DNA from: Bolinopsis microptera
Taxonomy: Eukaryota > Ctenophora > Tentaculata > Lobata > Bolinopsidae
Length of the DNA: 60,000 bases
Reading direction: 5' to 3'
NCBI RefSeq assembly: GCF_026151205.1
Contig: NC_087077.1
Location: 4,590,001 to 4,650,000, forward strand
Shown here: positions 50,897 to 60,000 of the stretch, one piece after another
How the letters are laid out: the number at the start of each line of letters is the position of its first letter
Position numbering within the stretch: position 1 is the first letter of the stretch
Notes under the pieces: generated by a model
Databases searched by the model: none
Seen by the model: only the letters and a program-made list of their open reading frames with translations
Told to the model about the DNA's origin: nothing
Program-made: the position numbers and the translations under genes

Positions 50897-53825
50897 CCAC
50901 AGATTCCACAGAACTTGGTAATCATTGAAGTCATGTTATGAAAATTAAAGCCCTGTTATAATTTATAAGTAAATACTTAAATCATAATCATGCATATGAT
51001 AGAAATCGTCTTCTGAATTGATTTAAATGAATTCAATAATGATCATGAAGAACAAAAAAAATAATATTAAAAAAATAATACTGACTTGATAAATTATCGG
51101 AGAAAACTTTAGTTGTAGACATTTTTCTATAGGGCATTCTTCCTCAGGAACTGGAGCGAGAAGTGTTCTTGTTTTTCGCCAATTTTGAACTGCTGGATAC
51201 GCACAAAATTTCAAAATTCTATAGTACAAATCACTTTAAAAACGTTTCGCAGCGAGCTCTAGAATCGTCCTTGAACATTCTATTGATAATAAACGAGGAT
51301 GCCACCCTAATAATTGAACGACCTTAAAAATCTCGTTCTATAATGAGATGACATGATGACAAAATATAGCATTGGTATCAAGCAAAAAGCGCTGATTGCT
51401 TAGTGCACTTTACGAAGCATGCTGTGAACATGTAAGTCTGTCAGTGGGAAAGAAGATTGCATATGATGTACATTGTACAATGTACATTTTGAACACCTTA
51501 TCTTAAAATCACACCTTGTCATATCCAACTGTTTTTTTTTCTTTGTAAAAAAGTCAGTTTAACTACTTGTAACAAATTAGAACTCAACAAAAACTGGTAT
51601 TCAAAGTTGAAATAAAAATGAAGCTACTGTGAGTGGCGGTGTCTAGCCAAAAATAGGTACTAGCCAACACTTTATCAACACTTTATATCAGTTAAAAAGT
51701 ATTATTACCATCATTATTCACATGAGAAAGTGAGCAATTAGTACATGTTTTACTTTTTACTTTTTTACAGAAATAGAAACCAGCCAACACTTTACATCAG
51801 TTAACTACTATTATCAACATCATTATCCACACGATAAAGTGAGCAATTACACGTTTAAATACCTAAATTAGATGCCAATTATCCTAACTTACAACACGGA
51901 AGCGGATAACATGTATTACAGAAACATACAACAACTTTATGAGAGAAAAGAAACAAGTTATTGGAGAAAAGAAAGGAAGATGGAGACTTGACAGAAGGGT
52001 AACAGAAGGGTAACTAAGCACAGTATTACAAGTATTCTACCTACCCACCATTCTGCCTCTAATCCTTGTTCAGCGTTACAATCATTACATCAGTTATGAA
52101 TTAAACAGATTTACCTTGCTTTTACAAAGTCAAATTATAAGCCGTTTAATTTTATCAATCTGTAATACAGAGAGGGAGGGTAAAATAACAAAATAATACT
52201 AAGGTATCATTGAATTATAGAGAATTAAAATGTTTACCGTTACTTGGCGATCAGTCAATAAACAATTTAACACCTGATTTTCTGGGAAATAACTTGACCG
52301 AACCAAAGCAGAGGTCAGAATTATGAGGGCAAGATTCAAATCAATTAGATATTTTCAAAGTTTTCCGGGCCTGAACGACATGGAACGAAAGTGATTTAGA
52401 CAACAGCTAGCAGTGCGTGTAGTGCAGGGGAAGAGCCTATTTTACTGTAACTACTGGTGAACAAGTCTTTCAACTCATTGTTTTGGCCTGGCAGATAATT
52501 GCTGTCAAAGTCTACAGTGGTATTTCTAGACTGCAAAGTTCTTAGCTACCGGTTACCGGTATAAGCGGGGTAGGTTAATTATGCTCATCTGCGCCCTGCA
52601 CAGTGCACATCAGTTCAAAAAAAATTTAAAAAATACATCAGTTCCAATTAGTCTTTGTAGCAAGGTCCATCTTTTCACAGCAACTTCAACGCTCACCTTC
52701 AACTACCAACTACTAAGATAAGGACAACTTAAAATAAGCCTTCAAGTTTAAGAAGTACTAAACCAAAAAGTCAGGTTTTTGGCATATAATGCCTTTTAAA
52801 ACTTAGTAATATGTGGCAAAAGCATATAATAAGTTCCGTTCAAGCATTAGTTTAAAACTGATTTTTTTCACCTTTTCCTTTGCGGCATAACATTATATCA
52901 CTTATTTCTAGTTTACCGGAGCCATGTAGCTGCTATGCAAATTTAACATTAAACACAGGTTTGAGCCCACAGACTAAGCCTTATCGTTGATATCAGGATC
53001 AATTAGGTAACGATATTCTTTCAGACTTCAGGTCATCCTTATTTTATTGATCTTCTATGAAGTTGGAAATTGGTAGTTGAACACAGAACTTGTCATTGTC
53101 CTATAATATCCTCCTGGCTCCTGTTTATCTGAGTTAAATACCCTGTCCAGTGGACACAGAACAATTAGTTATCGAACGACTGATTATGGAACGATTAATT
53201 ATGGAAATGACCATCACCAGTGCAGGGAGGGGTTCAGCTTCATAGTTCTGATCCGTTACCGGAGATATGATTCTGATTAGTTACCGGAACATTCACCAAA
53301 ACATCAGAACAAGCGTGCTGTACAGCGTATACTTCATCAAAACACACCTACTTTATCAAAACAAGCGTGCTTCATCAAATACCCATATATGGTATCTGAT
53401 GGTTTTCATGTAACAGTCAAGAAGTTAAGACTTGAATCACACCAAATGGTCACATGGAGATTATCACTCCCTACCATTCAAGACTCGTAATAAAGTTTAA
53501 TGTGGATACTAAGTAAACCGTTAATAAAACAAGTAATAAGAAACAAATCACTCAGTACAGCACTAGTACAAATCACTGTGATTAAATCAAGTAATTATTA
53601 CGTCAGAGGAACACTACGCAAAACATTCGGACCAGAAAATGTAAATATCGAAATATTTCAGACTATGATATTGATGATAAAAGTATGTTTGACACTTAAG
53701 TAATCTCAGTGAAGTTATTCCAGCGATAATCTATCATGAAACCCCGACTTAGGACATAGCTCACTGCTTATATTATATTATGCGATTTTTATATCTGGCC
53801 TTCTGAGTAATAACAATATCCTATA

Positions 53826-53970
53826 TGGGGGGGGGGGGGGGGGGAGGGGGGGCCGGGGGCTGCAGCTGACCATATTAAAGTATATTAAAATGTAGGTTTT
53901 TTCCCGATTTAGGGCCGGGGATATATTTTAATATACTGTAATATAGTCAGCCCCCCCCCCCCCCCCTCCC
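53826..53970. repeat. Foldback with G-run and C-run arms
   Basis: An 18-base G run (53827-53844) followed by GCTGACCATATTAAAGTATA pairs with TAATATACTGTAATATAGTC followed by a 16-base C run (53951-53966). The loop contains CCCGATTTAGGGCCGGGG. Likely a short MITE. Confidence 0.8.
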
Positions 53971-54989
53971 AATATTATATTGATACTCTGGCTTGTTAGC
54001 TTATTGAACTTATTGAATTATTGGAGTCTATCCTAGTGACAGGATGTGATAATACATACCACAACATGACATATTTAGTCTCCCGTTAAGCTTGTAAGGG
54101 GAACTAAAAATTGGGAAATCTTAATTTGGATTAATTCGTCTAATTTTGTGTAGTGATTTTTAAGAAATGTCAGATTTTAAGTTGTGTTGCATTCATCTTT
54201 AATAATTACCATGATTATCATAGATGCAATAGATTAGAATTACAGGGAGTCCTTTCAGACTTAATATCTGTTTGCAGTTCCTAAGTATGTCTCTAGAGAT
54301 TAGCCTAATCCGGAAATATTGCGAGGAATAAAACAAGTTTTAAAAAGGAATAAAATGACGCGCTGGTTCTAGTTAAAGTAACTAATTCACGAATTATTGG
54401 TTGGAAACGACCTTTCTGGGTTTTAAACTTATTCTGAAGAAATAGCTTGAGTTTAGATTTAGGAATCTAAAAAGAACGTGAATCAAAATCATCACTATAA
54501 AGTTACGTGAACTGTTAAAATCAAAGATAAATAACCTTTTTGTCGGACTATAATATAGTCAGTATTTTATAACATTATGGCCCCATTAGAACATATAATA
54601 GTCACAATTTTATCACAATGTTGTCATAATGTAGTCACATGTGTCGTCACATGAAGCAGAGACAGGTTCATCTTGTGTTTGTAGTCAGAGAGTCCCTTAT
54701 CACTTGCTATCTAACACTGTCTGTCGTGTTTAACAGTACCTACTTGTAATTTGATAGACTATAATCGACTCAGGATAAGGATTTCCAGTAAGCTACTGGA
54801 GAGTGGAGATAATCATATTTATTTTAATTTGCTGTCGGTCGCCTAACTTCAACGTCTTGAGCCTCCTGAAAAATACGGAGATTAAAGAAGATCTCGGACT
54901 CTGGTTTCAAAGCTGATATTGATAATGCTGAAAAACTATTCAAGATATTATAGGTATCTTTTGTTCAAGTTGAAGTAAGAGGGTATATC

Positions 54990-57900
54990 TTAATAAGTGT
55001 ACAGGATTGAAACAATCTCAGAACACCATACCGCATAAGTAGGTTCCGCAGGTTCTACTGGTCCGACACTTTTCCTCCTCTCTGACGGATACCCTAGAGT
55101 CCTCCTCTTTTCCTCCTTCTCTTCCTTCACTTTTCTGTAATGGTCCTGGTCCAACTCAGCGTAGGCTGGCTCTTCATCTTCCTGGTAAAATCAATCGTAT
55201 AATAATTATAATGTACGTTTTATCTTCAGAATAAGATTAAGTCATGGTCGGAAAAATCTTCAAATGGTTCAACTTGGAATGAATCCTGACAAAATCTCAA
55301 GAGCAGAAGAGCAGTAATCAGGATGCTGGTCGGTTCATAAAGAGATACGTATCCCCCTCGAACTCACAATAGCGGAGGGGTTTGAAAAGATCATTATTCC
55401 TCCTCCGTTGTTACTCACAATTTGTATATCCGCCAGTGTCTTGATGTCGCTGTCTATATTGTCCAGGTGTTGGTCGATGGTAGAATTCTTTTGTTTAGAT
55501 TTTTGTGTGCGCTTCCTGAAGCTTTGTAGGTTCCTATTGTCGTAGAGATTCTGAGGAAATTTATAGCATGTTTTCAAGACTTATATAATGTGTACAAGGC
55601 CGTTTAAATTGATCGTCAACTTCTATTCTAAATTCCTCATATTATATGAACTATCGTTATCTGTAGCAACTGATTACACGAAAGTCTGGAAAAATGGCGA
55701 TAAACCGTTCAACCACATACCACTCTCTTTATCTGGTTGTTTAGGCGCAAGTCAAGCAGTCTGCCATTATATTATGAGCTCAAATGGGTTATTATTTAAT
55801 AGGATTATAAGAGTCGCGACAAACATATTCAGACTAGACATGTAGGTTTGTTGTACCAACTAACGATCGTACTCGATGAATAAAAGATATAGCGATTTTG
55901 TATAAATTGTATCACGATTGTACTTGATGAACTATTTGAAAAATTCAAATCGAGGTATTTTTCAGTCATACTTTTAAATTGTATTGTCATGTGGAATGCT
56001 CACACACGCCAGTCATTGTAAAATTTCCCTAAACCTTGAGATTGCTATTTTAACGAAGGAGCAGATAACTCAATAAAGATTCACTTACATTTTCCTCTTC
56101 AGTCCCAGAATCCTCGTCAATCTTTTTAGAGGTTTCTAAATCCAGATCGTCTGCACTTTTATTGACAGTAACAGTACCTCGACGCTCCAAACCTCTTGGC
56201 TCAACATGACGAGATTCTACACTAACAGCTTTCTTGGCAGCACCCTTCATACAGACACAGTAATAGAGTACAGCTAGTAGAATCAGTAATAGTAATACTC
56301 CTCCTATTACACCCCCCACTATTGCACCTGTATTGGAACCACTTTTGTCGTCACCTGAATTAATGGTTAATTTAAAATTATATTTAAGATGTCTTCTAAT
56401 TTGTTTGCTACCTCAATTTTATTGATTAGAAGCAATGAGAAGGCTGGATGCTTAAAAATAATTACAGCTGTAGTTTTCCATTAAATTCACATTATTGTGA
56501 TGAAAACACATCTAGAAAGTTCGTTACCGGTGTTTTCCTGATAATTAGGATCATCTATACAGCTGCTGAGACTCAGTGTCTTATCACTGCTCGTTTCTCC
56601 TTCAGGACATTTTGTACAGTCATCATTAACTCCGTAGTAACCAGCTTTACAGTTACTGGTAGCTGAGAATTTTAGATTGCGTCAAGTCATCCATCTTAAA
56701 GTTAAAGTTAAAGTTAACTCTAAAGTTTACATCTTAGTTAATACGATTTCCAAGGATAAATTGTCTGTGGGTCCATATTAATTATTATTATTAAGTAAAT
56801 GTTGATACCGTGCTAGATGTTTATGTCGTGCCGTAAGTTATCGAAAAAACATGTTCCAAGTATACAATTATTGTTCACAAACCTTTGACACAATCAGATA
56901 TGTCATTTGATTTAGGAGGTGATGTCTCATCTACTCCGCAAGCTTTACACTGCGTTCCTACACCATACTCTCCTTCCTTACAAGCCACTCCCACTGAAAC
57001 ACAAGAAAACGTTTTAAGATTCGCTAGAAATGGAGAAACAAATTTTACAAATCATTTTCGGACGAGTTTGTGCAGGATTTCTTCCTAGAATAATATATTA
57101 AAAGGTACTAAGATTTTACGTTTAAGACGATTACATACCTTTGTAAACGTTGTAAGTTCTGACAGTCTTGTTGAACCCGCCGGTGTTATCAATGAAATAG
57201 AATGCAAACTGGTCCCCAGGAATCTGCTTATTAAACTGAACCTTGAACGTTACTCTAGGAGGTACCTAGGATTATAGCACATCTGTTAGGATTTATAAGA
57301 TAAAAAGTTGAGGTGATTTTATAGTAGAGATAAGCATAACTCAGTTCCATGAGATGATAATGATTCCCGGTGTAGGTGTGGTATCATGCTATGATAAATT
57401 TAATGATATGTGACATTCTTAGAATCAAAGGTTTGAAACCTTATACCTTATACAGGGATTCCTTCGGGAGCATGTAAGATTATATCCAAAGTTTGTTCGC
57501 CAATGGGGTGTGTCTGGGTGTCAAAGATCTTCAAGGTGGGTGCTACTTGTGATGAACTCTAGAAGGATGGGGTGGTAATACTCGGTCTGGCCGTCTGGAA
57601 GCCCATAGAATTCCAGTTCAGAAACCGAGTAAGGAGGTGCGGCTACTGATGAGAAGCCTCCTTAAAGTTTATTTGGGTTAGAAACGACATCTGGGTCCCT
57701 ACCCTCGCACAAGATTATTCTCAATTTTCTTGTTGTGTTCCACAACTACACTTGAGTCCCAGGCTAGCATAGAAGGTGAGATTAACGGTGCACAACTGAA
57801 AGTCCCAGTTGTGCGCTATTAATCCCACCTGCTGTTCTACAATAATTATTTTTATCGTCTTGTAGCAATAAACTTATGACTTTATGCAATATAGCTGTAG

Positions 57901-59999
57901 GTCACGAAAGCACCGCGCCGGTGGCTGAAAGTGAGAAATCTTGGAATGAGGTTCTAAAAATAGCCTCTGAAACTCTGGATCGAACTAATTATTGCTTAGG
58001 CACGAATCCCATCGGCCCGGCGAAATTGGTTTACTGTTTTGGCGATTATGAATAACTTTGTTTAACGCAGTAATGAGTGCAGATCTGCAGTTTTAGCTCC
58101 TTGAATAACATAGTGTTATGAAAAGCAAAAATCACGTGACGTTAATATATCTCGTGACCATAGCAGCTGCGCTCTAGCGTTGGATCTCTAATTTTACCAC
58201 TCTTTCATTCTTAACTCGTCTTTATCCTAACACTTAGCCTCAATTATATATAATATAAATTATAAGGGCACGTGCAAGGCCAAGGAGTATATTTATTTTG
58301 GTCGATACTCGTTATAGCTATGCAGCATCAACTCTCAGACTCTCAGACTCGTGCGCAAATTTTTAATTAGTCACTCAGAAATCATCTCCCGATGCGATTA
58401 ATATTAAATCTACCTTCTTTGATAAAATTCTAACTACCTGTAGGTAAAATAGTATATCATGACAGTGTACTCGGATACGGCTGATACTGTGTATGGATCA
58501 GTTTGTGCTTGTGGAGTAATCCTGTCCCTTTTTCTCAACCCCTTGTTATTAATACAACATCTAAAGAAGAAACGAAGTTTTATCAACACACTTTTTATCC
58601 ACCTCTGTTTTGCTGATTTTGCTACAGGTTTAGCAGGTTAGTAGTTGCTCAACAAATTTTCCTTCGCCAACTAATAACAATCGTTAGACTTCACCAATCA
58701 CCATCTGCACACAAACATCAAAACATTTTAATTCCCCGCAGGAATCGTACCCAGCTACAACTTCCTTCTTGACCAATACGACCACAAACTTTACCCAGCC
58801 ACACCATGGACGAAAACAACTTCAATATTCAACACCATCTTCATCTTGGACTCAATGATCGTAACTACACTGCTAGCTGTTACTAGGTACATTAGTATCA
58901 TGAGTCCTTTCTACACGGTTAGACAGATTTACGTTTTTCTGTACCATGTCCTAGAAATCTCATGGATCTTTGCAGCATGCCTTTACGAAAACAGACCCAA
59001 GGTAAGAATTCTGAATATGTTCATATTGTATGAAATTGAAATAGCAGATTATAATCATGATTTCATGGACTGAATTTCTGGTTTATCATATCTTCACAGT
59101 TCACACATTATGATAATATAATACATAATTACAATATCCAGCAGGAAAATCTGTACTGGATGCCTGTACCTCAAGGAACCTCAATCATTAATTCCCAAGT
59201 CAACTCTTCGACCTATAGCTACAACCCTTCAGAACTGTACAAGGGATTCAACATGAAATGGACATACTTTATCATTCCCATGATACTTCACTGCATCGTG
59301 GTGATCACAGTTTCCACACTGACGATCATTGCTCTGGTGAAGAGCAGCATGGCTGAGGTCAGCTCGCAGTCAGCGCAGCGGTGCATCAAGAGTAGTAAGA
59401 AGATTCTCCTTCTGAATCTTGGAGTTATCATACAGGCCCTTTCTTATCTAAGTGGTGTTCTCACTACCTTCGCTGGTGATTTTCATGAGTATCACGTGAC
59501 TGTCAATGCTGTAGTTCTGCCTATTTGGCTTTCTTGCTACAATCCTATTGTCCTTCTTGTGGGTGAAAACAAGGACATGATTCTACAAAGAATTCGGCCG
59601 ATCTTTTTTAACAGTAATTAACTCTTTGCTCTCGGATCTAGGTTAATGTTATTTAAGTTATACTGATAAAAAAAAGAAATTTACACCACACACTGCACAT
59701 TTAAAGGCATCATAATTATTTATTTACAATAATTTATATCGACTTACAGCAGTGTATTCCTCAGATCTGGTTAGGGTGAACAACTCATCTCCTTCATCAA
59801 TATTGTTGTTGTTGTCATCCACATCATTATTTGTATCGCCATCTTTCTCGGTGTCATTATCGTTTTCATCATCTGTACCCTGGTCCTCCTTCTTGTCGTA
59901 GTGTGTAATGATTGTGACGTCAGCTAAGGGCCAGCCGGTTACTTGAAAAGAGAAGCTGGCATCTTGAGTGTCGGAGAGATAGTAGTTTTGCTCTTCCAC
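54990..59999 (-). CDS. Membrane receptor: cysteine-free Ig-like domain, ephrin-receptor-like modules, TM, Tyr tail (5' partial)
   Basis: Exons 59748-59999 (frame runs out of the window), 57139-57265, 56883-56993, 56528-56662, 56089-56354, 55419-55550 and 54990-55181 join in phase. The Ig-like fold reads FSFQVTGWPLADVTI (B-C strands; Phe and Ile sit where Cys and Trp belong), then an Asp/Asn-rich insert, then GDQFAFYFIDNTGGFNKTV (F-G strands, again no Cys). An intron splits the domain. Two Cys modules follow: CKEGEYGVGTQCKAC, and CKAGYYGVNDDCTKC. The TM segment is AIVGGVIGGVLLLLILLAVL. The cytoplasmic part holds SKKIDEDSG, NLYDN, PAYAELDQDHYRKV and EPTYAVW. The 3' end is uncertain: the frame stops at 54990, but GTATGG at 55031 could be a donor. 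The layout resembles cnidarian allorecognition-type receptors, but the assignment is inference. Confidence 0.82.
57454..57645 (-). pseudogene. Possible decayed Ig-type exon inside the receptor gene
   Basis: Between an AG at 57646 and a GT at 57453, the minus strand reads APPYSVSELEFYGLPDGQTE in one frame. In the next frame it reads APTLKIFDTQTHPIGEQTL. The second part loosely resembles the neighbouring exon PPRVTFKVQFNKQIPGDQF. A one-base shift separates the parts. It may be a dead duplicate exon; similarity was judged by eye only. Confidence 0.35.
58459..59621 (+). CDS. Class A-like seven-transmembrane receptor, 3 exons
   Basis: Exons 58459-58636, 58742-59001 and 59145-59621 join in phase to 304 aa. 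TM1 (VCACGVILSLFLNPLLLI) and TM2 (FINTLFIHLCFADFATGL) are in exon 1. TM3 ends LLAVTRYISIMSPF, with TRY for DRY. TM5-TM7 are in exon 3 (TYFIIPMILHCIVVITVSTL, then KKILLLNLGVIIQALSYL). TM7 reads VVLPIWLSCYNPIVLLV, keeping an NP pair but not the full NPxxY. The extracellular loop before TM5 has glycosylation-type NSS. The tail is short. The gene sits antisense within the 2.5-kb intron of the Ig-like receptor gene. Ligand unknown. The acceptor of exon 3 could be three bases earlier (CAGCAG). Confidence 0.85.
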
Positions 60000-60000
60000 A

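Larger units (their letters stand above)
50200..54985. other. Intergenic region between Kv and the Ig-like receptor gene
   Basis: No coding sequence recognised on either strand. A/T-rich, with the palindrome at 50749-50896, a diverged direct repeat (about 51660-51735 and 51785-51850, sharing CCAACACTTTA and AAAGTGAGCAATTA), and a foldback at 53826-53970. It probably includes the Kv promoter and any undetected 5' exon. Confidence 0.5.

Noticed and set aside
55032-55181. A canonical ITAM in the receptor tail
   Set aside because: YAEL and YRKV are only four residues apart, shorter than the 6-12 expected, so I describe it as tyrosine motifs only.

Overview
The window is metazoan nuclear DNA. It has spliced genes with GT-AG introns, a motile-cilium gene, seven-transmembrane receptors, a voltage-gated potassium channel, and a very large load of transposable elements. 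The mix of LDLa-repeat receptors, short class A receptors, Penelope-like, CR1/L2-like and P2RX7-domain elements fits a cnidarian, perhaps a medusozoan. That placement is inference. Everything was read by eye and translated by hand; no database search was run.

Bases 1-7,100 are repeats: a CR1/L2-like LINE split by a TTAA-flanked palindromic MITE, a 20-bp-period satellite, and a DDE_1 transposase fragment. Bases 7,150-46,695 are one gene on the minus strand. It encodes axonemal dynein intermediate chain 2 (DNAI2) in 13 exons whose phases all join (1,704 nt, 567 aa). Its introns hold other genes: a single-exon receptor in intron 9, a six-exon LDLa-repeat receptor on the opposite strand in intron 4, and a small secreted-peptide gene with a TATA box in intron 3. 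Intron 9 is about 23.9 kb. It is a stack of mobile elements: a second copy of the palindromic MITE, LINE 3' ends, a Penelope-like element, Helitron-like repeats (two of them head to tail), a hAT-type MITE with an exact 8-bp duplication, a LINE interrupted by a minisatellite-bearing DNA element, and a large inverted satellite. Intron 6 is almost filled by a 3.8-kb TIR element that carries a decayed P2RX7-type zinc domain.

Bases 47,117-49,286 hold a four-exon Kv channel on the minus strand. Bases 49,300-54,980 have no recognisable gene, only minisatellites, palindromes and foldbacks. Bases 54,990-59,999 hold the 3' part of a minus-strand membrane-receptor gene. It encodes a cysteine-free Ig-like domain, two ephrin-receptor-like cysteine modules, a TM segment and a tyrosine-bearing tail; its 5' end lies beyond the window. 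A three-exon receptor gene (58,459-59,621) sits on the opposite strand inside one of its introns.

Two themes stand out. Receptor genes sit repeatedly inside introns of unrelated genes. Two transposon insertions can be dated relative to their host LINEs, because removing the insert plus one target duplication leaves a continuous reading frame.
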